64,000 nt of DNA, from positions 1,217,580-1,281,579 of the forward strand of contig JAJYXM010000016.1 in assembly GCA_021796435.1 (NCBI GenBank). The letters are read 5' to 3'. The first letter of the stretch is position 1; each line of letters starts with the position of its first letter. The DNA comes from a bacterium (GTDB lineage Bacteria > Patescibacteriota > Patescibacteriia > 2-12-FULL-60-25). The position numbers were made by a program, and so were the translations under genes. Below the pieces are notes generated by a model, which was given only the letters and a program-made list of their open reading frames with translations, had not been told where the DNA came from and searched no databases. Below, in pieces: positions 51,138 through 60,600 of this stretch.

Positions 51138-52427
51138 ATGAACGAAAATCCATTCACCCCAAGCAAAATCACGCACAGAGAAATGGCTACAGAGAAGCTC
51201 AGGCAGTTCCTGACACCTGAAGAGCTTAAGTTGATAGATAGATTCGTACCCGAATGGGTCGAGTATTCGAATTTGGAATCCATGGTTGAATTCGAAAGGG
51301 CGGGTAAAAATCTTGCGAATTTCTCTCGCAGACTGAGTAAGCAAGAGCGGCGGCCAGTCCTGGTCCTGAATAATCCGCGGACAGGCGCCTTCCTCCAGTT
51401 AGGATTCAGACATTGGTTGGCGAATTTCAAGAGCGAGGATCAAGCGAAAAAGTTTCTGGCAGAGTTGGAAAATGATCCGGGCTATGCCCAGATGATGGCT
51501 GAACTGCACGAAAAGACGGAGCAGATAAAGGCTGCCCTAAAACCCAGGAAGACGGAGTTTAACAAATCAGAGTCAGATGCTATTTCATCAGAAATAGATC
51601 CCACGGCTGATATCCGATTAGACTTAAGTTTATGGCATTACTTTAATTTTCAATCAAAGGAGGAAGTGCAAAAGTTTGGTGACCTACTGTGGGAGGTCTA
51701 CCGAATCAAAGATAAAATCCGCGCTTCGATTTTCCATCAAGCAAAAAAATGGATTGATGCCGGAGAAATAGATTCATTCGTTTATCCGATAAACCACTGG
51801 AAAGTCAGCGGTCATGGTCTGGAAAGATACGAGTTCGAGCACGATGGCGCGACTAAATTGAACGAGACGATCGCCTTACCAGAAACCTTGGTCGTTTCTG
51901 CCGATGTCCACAAATCATATGGCGTAAGAGGACGAAGAAAAGGTTTGGGTATGGACGAAGGAGGTGAATTATCGAACAGGCTCCAGAATTACCGGGATCA
52001 CCATCCTGAGGCTATCGATACGGATCCATTCGTCAGGTTGCTAGCTGGAGCTAAGAGCGTAAGAGCTTCGCTCGAATACCCATTATCTCCCAATGCCCAA
52101 GGCAAATTACACAGCGTCCAGAAGAATCCACTGAATAAGGCGAAGTTTTCTGGGGCTAAGATAATCGATGTCCAGGTTCTTTTTCCGAGCCAGGCAATCG
52201 GAGGATCTCATCCCGATGCAACATACCCTTACACAGGACTGACTGAATCAAGGTCAGAACCATTCCGGGTCATGAAAATGAATGAAGAACGGCCTGACAT
52301 ACGGAATCAAAATCTAGCCTTAAGAAAAGCCTCGGAGGCATTGCGCGGCAATCCTGACTGGATCAAAAAATTCAAGCCACAAATCATGCTCGAACCGAAC
52401 TACACCTTCGCCGGACCGGAACTGTAA
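51138..52427 (+). CDS. MNENPF ORFan A, unknown function
   Basis: 429 residues starting at ATG 51138, 2 nt after the sugar transferase stop (TGAATATGAACG), so probably read by translational coupling. It shares with ORFan B: AGKNLANFSRRLSKQERRPVLVLNNPRTGAFLQLGFRHWL, written here in parts as AGKNLANF, PVLVLNNPRTGAFLQLGF, SFVYPINHWK, GKLHSVQK, VLFPSQ and LRGNPDWIKKF..IMLEPNYT. No known domain, signal peptide or membrane segment. It is bounded downstream by R2, a partial copy of the host gene's 3' end. Confidence 0.75.
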   Translation: MNENPFTPSKITHREMATEKLRQFLTPEELKLIDRFVPEWVEYSNLESMVEFERAGKNLANFSRRLSKQERRPVLVLNNPRTGAFLQLGFRHWLANFKSEDQAKKFLAELENDPGYAQMMAELHEKTEQIKAALKPRKTEFNKSESDAISSEIDPTADIRLDLSLWHYFNFQSKEEVQKFGDLLWEVYRIKDKIRASIFHQAKKWIDAGEIDSFVYPINHWKVSGHGLERYEFEHDGATKLNETIALPETLVVSADVHKSYGVRGRRKGLGMDEGGELSNRLQNYRDHHPEAIDTDPFVRLLAGAKSVRASLEYPLSPNAQGKLHSVQKNPLNKAKFSGAKIIDVQVLFPSQAIGGSHPDATYPYTGLTESRSEPFRVMKMNEERPDIRNQNLALRKASEALRGNPDWIKKFKPQIMLEPNYTFAGPEL

Positions 52428-52440
52428 ACATAAACCATTA

Positions 52441-52481
52441 ACGCCGTTCGCGGTGTTGTATCGGAAGGGAGCGTTGTGAAT
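52441..52481 (+). repeat. sugar-transferase 3'-end repeat, R2 (partial)
   Basis: 41 nt matching 51097-51137 with four mismatches; it runs directly into ORFan B's start. Confidence 0.85.
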
Positions 52482-54269
52482 ATGAACGAAAATCCGTTTT
52501 CCCCCAAAAGACCGACGCATACAGAACGCGCCAAGGATACGATAGCGGCTTATGCATCAGAAAAAGTAGTGCCTAAAACTGGAAATGAAGACAGAGTTAG
52601 ATATAGCTCAGAAACTTCCAGAAGACTACGTATCGAATCATTGGCCGAATACGTCAGCGCGGGTAAGAACCTGGCAAATTTCTGCAAAAGACTGAGCAGA
52701 CGCGAAAAAAAACCTGTCTTTGTGCTAAACAACCCCCGTACAGGAGCTTTCTTGCAGCTTGGTTTTAAGCACTGGCTGGGAAACTTTAGTACAGAACAGG
52801 AAGCCACGCAGTTCATAAACGACCTCGAATCAGATCCTGAATACTCCGAATTACAGAAAGCGTTACAAGAACAAATCGAATATCTCAAAACAGATCTTAG
52901 AAAAAGCAAAGCGTCACCATCTTCGAAAGAAGATATCGAGCGACTGCTTGAATTACCAGATCCAACATCAGATATCAATTTAGAATTATATTTTAGACTC
53001 AATCCGCCCGCTTCGCTTTTGACCGTCTACTCGACAAAAGACAAGATGAGGGCCGTAATCTTGAAACACGCTAAACATTGGCTAGATGCCGGACGAATCG
53101 ATTCTTTTGTCTATCCGATCAACCACTGGAAAAAAAGCGGCGGGGCAATGGAGTCGGAAACTGATTCTGAAATGTTCGTTGTTGGAGAAGCCAAATTAGC
53201 CGAGTCTGTCTCCTTGCCTAATATCCTGATTGTCGGAGCCGATGTACATGGCACATACCCTGACGATCTAAAGCACCGCGGTGGTCAATTCCCACTAACG
53301 TCAATGATCGATGAATACAAAGACGCTGCAGGTCTCGATGCCGCTTTTAACGCACTTAGAGAAATCGGCCGCGAACCCAAACCCGATGATGGTGTATTTG
53401 GAGACGAAGCATTTACATCCAGGTATTTACGTAATCCTGATAGCTTCAAGCATAAATTTTACGACGAAATGAAAAAAGCCACATATATTTCCAGGGGTTT
53501 GGAATATCCGGGTTCAGAGAACGCATCCGGCAAGCTACACTCGGTACAAAAAGTTATTTTGGATGAAGTCTCCAAAAAACATCCAAAAATAATCAGCTTG
53601 CAAGTCTTGTTCCCCAGTCAAAAAACAACTGACGAAACATTTATTGAATTGGAGAATGGCAAATTTAAACGTGGGCATTCTCAAATAATAATGGACAACA
53701 CAGGCGAATCGAATGCCGATCCATTTTATGCCATGAAAAAAAGCGATTTAAATATCGCCTTCCGCAAGGCGACAGAAAGAATGCGCGGCAATCCGTCATG
53801 GATCAACAAATTCAAAGATCGGATAATGCTGGAACCGAATTACACCTATGCCGGAATGGAGTTGGAGGATGAAATAACTGAAAGCGGTGAACGACGTGAA
53901 AATTTACTTAAAACATTAGCAATCATAGCAAGCGGATGCCAAGAATTGTCCGACTGGAATCCGGAATTCGATCATCCGAAGCTCATGCAACTCATAGAAA
54001 GAATCAAGACGGAAAGCAAGGCGTTTCTTGAAAGGTATCACAGCCTGAAACAATCGGATGACGAAGAACAAATCGGGAAACTGATTGTCGCGGCACCCGT
54101 CTTTGACACGGAAGAGTTCAGACAAATAGTAACAGCTGATTGGAGCCGGGAAACTTTTGAGATCGCAGATCAGATAGTGTCAAAACTGGGCTTAAATCTT
54201 CAGGGCGGCACTCCTACGGTCGACTCTATAGCATATAAGCTTGATCCAAAAGTGTGGGAACGGAGATAA
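52482..54269 (+). CDS. MNENPF ORFan B, paralogue of ORFan A
   Basis: 595 residues from ATG 52482; a GTG two codons upstream is possible. The first two thirds align with ORFan A (AGKNLANFCKRLSRREKKPV, NNPRTGAFLQLGFKHWLGNF, SFVYPINHWKKSGG, GADVHGTYPDDLKHRGG, KLHSVQK, LQVLFPSQ, MRGNPSWINKFKDRIMLEPN). A C-terminal extension of about 125 residues is unique and helical. AT-richer than the neighbouring sugar genes. Function unknown. R3 follows 22 nt after the stop. Confidence 0.75.
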   Translation: MNENPFSPKRPTHTERAKDTIAAYASEKVVPKTGNEDRVRYSSETSRRLRIESLAEYVSAGKNLANFCKRLSRREKKPVFVLNNPRTGAFLQLGFKHWLGNFSTEQEATQFINDLESDPEYSELQKALQEQIEYLKTDLRKSKASPSSKEDIERLLELPDPTSDINLELYFRLNPPASLLTVYSTKDKMRAVILKHAKHWLDAGRIDSFVYPINHWKKSGGAMESETDSEMFVVGEAKLAESVSLPNILIVGADVHGTYPDDLKHRGGQFPLTSMIDEYKDAAGLDAAFNALREIGREPKPDDGVFGDEAFTSRYLRNPDSFKHKFYDEMKKATYISRGLEYPGSENASGKLHSVQKVILDEVSKKHPKIISLQVLFPSQKTTDETFIELENGKFKRGHSQIIMDNTGESNADPFYAMKKSDLNIAFRKATERMRGNPSWINKFKDRIMLEPNYTYAGMELEDEITESGERRENLLKTLAIIASGCQELSDWNPEFDHPKLMQLIERIKTESKAFLERYHSLKQSDDEEQIGKLIVAAPVFDTEEFRQIVTADWSRETFEIADQIVSKLGLNLQGGTPTVDSIAYKLDPKVWERR

Positions 54270-54291
54270 AAATTTGAAATCGGTTTTTGTT

Positions 54292-54356
54292 GTTGGACGG
54301 ATATATCGTGCTCAAGACGCCCTTCGCGGTGCTGTATCGGAAGGGAGCGTATTGAA
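54292..54356 (+). repeat. sugar-transferase 3'-end repeat, R3
   Basis: 65 nt matching 51072-51136 with three mismatches, including the host gene's stop codon. Confidence 0.9.
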
Positions 54357-54376
54357 AAAAATTCGGATATGGTTCA

Positions 54377-54405
54377 GCCCACGGTGAGAGCCGTGGGCTT
54401 TTCGG
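54377..54405. terminator. bidirectional terminator
   Basis: AGCCCACGG/CCGTGGGCT stem with T tract on the plus strand, between ORFan B/R3 and the convergent 54412 gene. Confidence 0.7.
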
Positions 54406-54411
54406 TGGAAT

Positions 54412-55110
54412 CTAGTTGGTGGCCTTGTCGCGAAGGTACTGGATGAAGTCGCGCTCGACGCGCGCGTCGACGGCGTCGCGCTGCCAGAAATCGCCGTAGG
54501 CCGTCTGGATCTTGTGGATCGAGTCCAAAGACCAAGCGACGTCTTCCAGATAGCGCTCGACTACCCGGTAGCAAACCTCTCGCGACTTGAAGCGGTACAT
54601 CGGATTGCGCCGCTCTTCGTCCGCCAACAAGCGTAAATTGTGACGGAAGCAGAAGCGATGCAGGAAGCGTTCAGGCGGGTTGAAGATCAGTTTGAACGGA
54701 TCAGGGTCACCCGGCCCGTGGCCCTTCGGCAAGATGTCCATGCGCGTCTTCACCTGCTGGCCCTCAACCTTCTGGACGAGGAGCTGACATCGCTCGATGC
54801 CGATGACGACAAACGGACTGTCGGCGTAGAAATAAGAGACTACAGACCCAACATGGACCCGCTGCCGGCGCAGCACACGCGACGCCTGCCTGATCTGGTC
54901 CGGTCCGCTCTCATGCTTGTCGATGCCGGCTGCAGCAGGCAGCGCCGCAGCATTCGGGTGGCGATCGAGGCCGTGTTGCACAGACTTATCCCTGTTCTTC
55001 GCGTGACTGATGAGCTGGGAAAGCTGTGTACGACTAGTGCCAGCAGGGATATCGATGCCTAGCTGGCGTGCGAAATCGAGTTGAGCTGCGGTCGGTGACT
55101 TGGTACCCAT
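54412..55110 (-). CDS. ORFan with an N-terminal SAP/HeH-like helical motif
   Basis: 232 residues, start fixed by GGAGG 9 nt upstream. The N-terminus TAAQLDFARQLGIDIPAGTS followed by TQLSQLISHA resembles the short helix-extended-loop-helix motif (A..LG..IP.G.SR..LS.LI) found at ends of nucleic-acid proteins. The centre (GSVVSYFYADSPFVVIGIER) is beta-rich and the C-terminal half helical (PMYRFKSREVCYRVVERYLE). Function unknown. It has its own promoter at 55149-55177. Confidence 0.55.
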   Translation of the reverse strand: MGTKSPTAAQLDFARQLGIDIPAGTSRTQLSQLISHAKNRDKSVQHGLDRHPNAAALPAAAGIDKHESGPDQIRQASRVLRRQRVHVGSVVSYFYADSPFVVIGIERCQLLVQKVEGQQVKTRMDILPKGHGPGDPDPFKLIFNPPERFLHRFCFRHNLRLLADEERRNPMYRFKSREVCYRVVERYLEDVAWSLDSIHKIQTAYGDFWQRDAVDARVERDFIQYLRDKATN

Positions 55111-55148
55111 CCTACGTCCTCCCTGCCTAGCGAATGAACGACCGAGAT

Positions 55149-55177
55149 TTTGTAGCCTGAATCGGGCGCAAAGTCAA
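55149..55177 (-). promoter_or_regulatory. promoter of the 54412-55110 ORFan
   Basis: Minus-strand TTGACT (55172-55177), 17-bp spacer, TACAAA (55149-55154). Confidence 0.5.
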
Positions 55178-55227
55178 TCTCTTGACACACCGCCGACTTT
55201 TTGGGACGTAACGACTAAAATGCGCAC

Positions 55228-56373
55228 ATGGAGGTAAGCGTATACGAAAATCCGAATACAGCGATGCAAACACCCGATCCGGATATGAAGCGGTTCGGGA
55301 AAGTCGCTTTGGTGCATGATTATCTAATACAGGACGGCGGCGCGGAACGCGTCTTGGGTGAACTGCAGAAGATGTTCCCGGATGCACCGACCTATACCTT
55401 GCTTTACGATCGGGACCATGCCCAAGCGCGCAATCAAAAGATAATCCCGTCCATCATGGACAGTTGGCCTGGGGCGCGGCGTTTTTATCAGTGGTATATG
55501 CCGCTCATGCCCATGGCCGTGGAGCACATGGATTTTTCCGGGTATGACATGGTGATCTCTTCGTCCAGCTCTTTCGCCAAAGGCATCATCGTCCCGCCCG
55601 AGACGCGTCACGTGTGCTATTGCCACACGCCGACGCGCTTTTTGTGGCAAGAGAGGATCGGCTACATCAACGACTTGCGGCAGCCGCGCGTCCTGCGCCT
55701 CATGCTGCCTCCCCTGCTACATCGCTTACGTCTGTGGGACAGACTCGCAGCCGAAAGGCCGTCTCATCTCCTTACCAACAGCGCCACGAGCCGCGAACGC
55801 ATCAGGCGATATTATAACCGCGATGCGCATGTGATCTTTCCGCCGGTCGAGACAGACAAGATACGGGTGGACGGTACTCCGGGAAAATTCTGGCTCGCCG
55901 GCGGTCGCCTGGTCGGGTACAAAAGATTCGACCTGGTGGTCAAGGCGTTCGCCAAACTCCGCCTGCCGCTCAAGATATACGGCGTGGGTCCGGAATATCG
56001 CAGGCTCAAAGCGCTGGCCTCACCGGAAACCGAATTCCTGGGCTACGTGACAGATGAAAAGAAGAAGGAACTGTACTCGCAAGCCATCGGATACCTTTAT
56101 CCGCAGATCGAGGACTTCGGGATAACGGCAGTAGAAGCCATGGCGGCCGGGAAACCCGTGATCGCCTACGGAAAAGGCGGCGGGGCAGAGACGGTCGTGG
56201 ACGGCGTCACCGGTAAACACATAGAAGGTCAATCGTGGGAAGATATCGCGGATGCGGTCGTGCGGTTCAGGGCGGATGATTTCGATACGTCGAAGATAAG
56301 ACAGCGCGCCGAGGAATTTTCGGAGGAGAACTTCCGCAGACAATTCCTGCGCTACCTTGATTTCGTGACCTAA
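55228..56373 (+). CDS. family 4 glycosyltransferase
   Basis: 381 residues; the Met at 55288 (MKRFGKVALVHDYL) is an equally plausible start. GT-B fold: an N-terminal acceptor domain with VALVHDYLIQDGGAERVL, the conserved YCHTPTRFLWQ, then the donor-binding domain with GGRLVGYKRFDLVVKAF, YLYPQIEDFGITAVEAMAAGKPVIAYGKGG (the E-x7-E motif). It acts on a polyprenyl-linked sugar together with the sugar transferase at 49702 and the next gene. Its TAA is directly followed by the next ATG. Confidence 0.92.
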   Translation: MEVSVYENPNTAMQTPDPDMKRFGKVALVHDYLIQDGGAERVLGELQKMFPDAPTYTLLYDRDHAQARNQKIIPSIMDSWPGARRFYQWYMPLMPMAVEHMDFSGYDMVISSSSSFAKGIIVPPETRHVCYCHTPTRFLWQERIGYINDLRQPRVLRLMLPPLLHRLRLWDRLAAERPSHLLTNSATSRERIRRYYNRDAHVIFPPVETDKIRVDGTPGKFWLAGGRLVGYKRFDLVVKAFAKLRLPLKIYGVGPEYRRLKALASPETEFLGYVTDEKKKELYSQAIGYLYPQIEDFGITAVEAMAAGKPVIAYGKGGGAETVVDGVTGKHIEGQSWEDIADAVVRFRADDFDTSKIRQRAEEFSEENFRRQFLRYLDFVT

Positions 56374-57531
56374 ATGAGGATCCTAGTCGATGCAAGATCG
56401 CTGGCTGAAGCGCGTGGCGGAGTAAGCCGCGTGACTTTGCGTTTGATCACCGCATACGCGCAAAGCTACCCTGGAGATGAGCTGGTCTTGGCGACCACCG
56501 GAAGAAAAAAGCCTGCTTTACCCGAAGGACTTACGGCGCTACCAAACATCACACGAGTCCACATCGGTTGGCCGAACAAACTCTGGAGCGCGGCCTGTCT
56601 TTTCAGGCTCGTCTCGCTCGTCACAGCGGCAGAAAAGATGGCGGGAAAAACCGATACGCTATTCCTGCCGAACATAGGTTTCAGCGGACGTTGGCCGAAG
56701 GACAGAAAAACCGTCCTCTTGCTGCATGACTTGTCTTTCTTGATAGAGCCCAGGTGGTTCAAGCAAAAACAGCAGTGGTGGCATAGGTTAGTCGGAGCAG
56801 AAGGATCCATAAGACGAGCGACAAGACTGCTCGCCGTATCCGAAACGACAAAGCGCGATGCGACGAAAATCCTCGGCGTCGATCCGGAAAGTATTTCGGT
56901 GATACCCATCGGAAATACCCTTATGACCGAACCGTCGCAACCTGATCTTGGCATCAAGCGAGGAGATTCACCTAGCCGCTATTGCCTCGCGCTCGGGTTA
57001 GGCGACCCAAGGAAAAACTCGAGGACAGCGATTGAGGCTATACGAGCATTAAGGAAGGAGAAGGGTTACGAGGATGTGGGGTTGATCTTGATTTGTAGCG
57101 GAATAAAAAACAATGTCATTTCGAGCTCGTCGAGAAATCTTCCAATCGGAAGGTCTCTCCGCGGAGCCTGTCCCGTATGGAACGACGGGAGTCGAGACGA
57201 CAATTTCTTAAAAATCTTCTCAAGTCCCACAGACGATGAACTCGCATCGTTGTATGCCCACGCCGCCGCGTTCCTCTATCCCTCCTGGTACGAAGGCTAT
57301 GGCCTGCCCTTGCATGAAGCAGCTTCTTTCGGCACGCCTTGCGTAGCAGCTTTGGCCGGTGCTCTGCCGGAGACGGCACCCAAGGGAACTCTTTTCGCTC
57401 ACCCTGCCAAACCGCAACATTGGGTCGAGGCGATAAAAATCGCGACACATCTTCAAAAAAACAGGATCGAACCGGATGGGACGGCCTGGATAAAAGCGGC
57501 AGAACTCCTGCACGCGGCGTGCGAAAACTGA
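56374..57531 (+). CDS. family 4 glycosyltransferase with an in-frame repeat insertion
   Basis: 385 residues, starting the base after the previous stop codon. GT-B fold with ARGGVSRVTLRLI, VLLLHDLSFLIEPRWFK, LAVSETTKRDATKILGV and the donor site FLYPSWYEGYGLPLHEAASFGTPCVAA. Between LILICSGIK and FSSPTDDELASLYA, where relatives have a short strand-loop, 57112-57208 encodes NNVISSSSRNLPIGRSLRGA plus CPVWNDGSRDDNFLK from a REP-like element. The ICSG strand just before it probably replaces the usual VGK motif. Activity after the insertion is uncertain. Confidence 0.88.
   Translation: MRILVDARSLAEARGGVSRVTLRLITAYAQSYPGDELVLATTGRKKPALPEGLTALPNITRVHIGWPNKLWSAACLFRLVSLVTAAEKMAGKTDTLFLPNIGFSGRWPKDRKTVLLLHDLSFLIEPRWFKQKQQWWHRLVGAEGSIRRATRLLAVSETTKRDATKILGVDPESISVIPIGNTLMTEPSQPDLGIKRGDSPSRYCLALGLGDPRKNSRTAIEAIRALRKEKGYEDVGLILICSGIKNNVISSSSRNLPIGRSLRGACPVWNDGSRDDNFLKIFSSPTDDELASLYAHAAAFLYPSWYEGYGLPLHEAASFGTPCVAALAGALPETAPKGTLFAHPAKPQHWVEAIKIATHLQKNRIEPDGTAWIKAAELLHAACEN
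57112..57208. repeat. REP-like element inside the second glycosyltransferase gene
   Basis: CATTTCGAGCTCGTCGAGAA at its start and GGAGTCGAGACGACAATTTC at its end are the two arms of the common catttcgag/ctcgaaatg-type intergenic repeat. Confidence 0.75.
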
Positions 57532-57532
57532 T

Positions 57533-57586
57533 TGACACGGCGCATGGGCAGTATATATTGACAAAAAGCCCTTTTTTTGGTATAAA
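57533..57586 (+). promoter_or_regulatory. tandem promoters of the large repeat protein
   Basis: TTGACA (57558-57563), 17-bp spacer, TATAAA (57581-57586). A second TTGACA at 57533-57538 with ATATTG 17 bp later lies just upstream. Confidence 0.7.
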
Positions 57587-57647
57587 AGCGTATTACTTAA
57601 TATAAAGACGCATTAGTCATATCTCCTCTAAATTAAGCCAAATATCT

Positions 57648-60600
57648 ATGAAAAAAGTCATATCTAAGCTTTTCGCTGTCGCGGTGGTTGCCGCCACGAT
57701 GGCATCCGCTGCTGCTCCGGCCTTAGCCGGCGGCGGCTATTATTGGACCGACATATCCAGCCTGATCGCCGAAAGGCAGAACCGTCCGGTCTGGGCAATG
57801 GCCTATGCCTCGCCTTATTGGTACATGACCGACGGTCAGGACCTTTGGTCAGGCGGCCACGTCTGGCGCACAGAAGGATCGGCCATGGCTGACATCACGA
57901 CCGACGTACGCAACGCAGGACTTTCCCGCGTCGATGACATCGTAAGCGATGGACAGACGGTCTTGTTCCTGAAGGGCATCACAGCCAAGAACAACAGCTT
58001 CCAGGTGCTCAAATATAACGGGACATACACCGACGTCTCTTACACGCTACGCAACCAATTGAGCTCTGACGAAGGCATCATCTCACTGAACGGCAAATCC
58101 GGTATGTGGGCGTTCGTCACGACCCAGGGCCGTGTGTTCCTGTGGAACACAGGCAACAATACGGTGACCGGCATCCTGAACAGCACGGTCAACTATCCTG
58201 ATTATCTGAACTATTCAGTCTACGGTACATCACCGAGCACTGAAACCGGTTTTTTTGCATTCGCCGTACCCGTCTCCAACGGTTGGTTCATAGGACAAAG
58301 ACAGGGCAGCTACTCCTCTTGGGGCAATATGCGCTTGTGGCTGAGGGACCTGAACGGCAACCTGACTGACGTGACCTCCAAATTCAGCACTTTCCAGGAT
58401 GCGGAGTTCATGGCATCAAACGGAAACACGGCCATCTTTTTGGCGAGGAACACCTCAGGAAGCTCCAGCCAGTATACGGCTCGCGCCTTGTACAGCTTCG
58501 ATGGCATCAACAAGATCGACTTAAGCTCGCAATACTATAACGCAGACAGTACGTTCACCTGGTTCCGCGCCATCGCGGCCTATGATGGTTCGAGCTGGTT
58601 GGTCGCGGAACGCGGAGATACCTCCAGCGACAGGAGCGTCCTGCAGATCAGCGGCAGCAACGTATCCAAGCTCTCTAACCTGAAGGATTATCTGATCGAC
58701 ATGGCTTCGAACGGCAACGGCACGATCCTGCTCGGCGGAGCCGAATCGGAGATGGGAAAGACTGATCCGAATTCGCCGCTCATGGCAAAACTTTTCAAGG
58801 CTTCAACCAGCGCTACGAATTCGAACGGGACCACCGACACCAACACCTATGGAGGAGGCGGTACATACTCCTCATCCAACGGTCCGACGGTGACGACTTC
58901 GGGCAATCCTGCGAACTATCAGTTGAGCAACGGCGGCACTTTCACCTATCGCGCTAGCGCTTGGGATACGAATGGCGTCAACCGCGTAAGCCTGTACGTG
59001 GACGGCAGCTTGGCCAAGACCTGCTATTCCGACACGTGTGAATATTCCAACGTCTATTATTCGAACAGCCTGACGACGCGTAGCGTACCGATGTATGCGA
59101 TCGCCATGGACAACCAGGGCTATACGACACAGACCTCACAGGAGACGCTGACCGTCGGACAAGGCACGAGCAATAACGACCAGCAGAACTCACAACAGGA
59201 CAGCAACAGCGGTACCTACTATTGGAGCTATCTGAATCCTGACCAGACGTATCTTACGCGCGGCAACAGCATGACATACAACGTCGGCGCTAACGACTCG
59301 GACGGCATCAACCGCATCGAGATCGTCGTGAACGGAGCGACACGTAAGACCTGTACCCTGAACAATTGGACGGGCAACCAGAGCTGCGCCTATACGCTCA
59401 ACGGATATGACTATCTGCTCAACTCCCAGATCGCGGTGAACGCCAAGATCGTGGATGGCGCAGGCAAAGAGACCTGGACCGCGCTCAAATACATCAACGT
59501 GACCGATTCCAGCTACAACACCAACGACAACAGCGGCGACGTCTCAGCTTGGGGTTGGTTCGACCCGTCGAACTCCAGCCTGAACCGCGGCAGCAGCACG
59601 ACCTACAAGGTCCAAGCGAACGCCACGCAGGGCCTGCAGAAAGTCGAGATCTATGCCGACGGCAGCCTCAAGCGCACATGTAATTTCTCACGCGCATACG
59701 GCACGCAGAGCTGCGATTTCACGGTCTACGGCAACGACTATACGGTCGCACAACACACCTTCAACGCCAGGGCTACGGATTACTACGGCAAGACCTCCTG
59801 GAGCGACACCAAGACCTTGACCATCCAGGATGCGAACAACAGCAACACCTCGGGCAACGGCGTCTACACATGGAGCTGGCTCGACCCGAGCAACACGACG
59901 TTGCAGCGCGGTTCGAGCGCGACCTACCGCACCCAGGCTTCGGCCGATAACGGCCTGCAGCGCATCGATGTGTACGTCAACGGCACAGTAAAACGCACCT
60001 GCAACTTCTCGCGTTCCTACGGGACGCAGAACTGCGACCTGACGATCTACGGCAACGATTATTCGACCAATTCCCAGCTCGCCATAAACGCCAAGTCCAC
60101 GGATTACAACGGCTACACGAACTGGAGCAGCCTGACCTATCTGACCATCACCGATACGACTGGAAACTCGACGGACAACGGCAGCGTCGGTCTCCAGGCC
60201 GACCCGAACCGGACCAGCTTCAACAACGGAGACTGGGTGACGTTCAACGGCAGCGCACAGGATCCGGACGGATTGACGCGCATCGAGATCCTTATCGATG
60301 GCTCGGTCGTGAAGACCTGCAATTACAGCAACTCGACCGCCTGGGAAAACTGCAGCTATTCCTCCAACTTATACTCCAACAACGGCAAAAACAGCAGGAC
60401 GATCGGCGTGTCCGTCAAAGCCTATGACCGATACGGCTACGTACGTGGAGTGAATCCCATCTACTACAACATCAACGCCTACGACACGAGCGGCAACGGT
60501 TCCAATTCCGACACCGGCAGCAACCCAGCCACTTGGTCATGGTCTGAACCGAACGAGAAACTGAACCTCACCACGGCCGAGAACGTCACATACCATGTCG

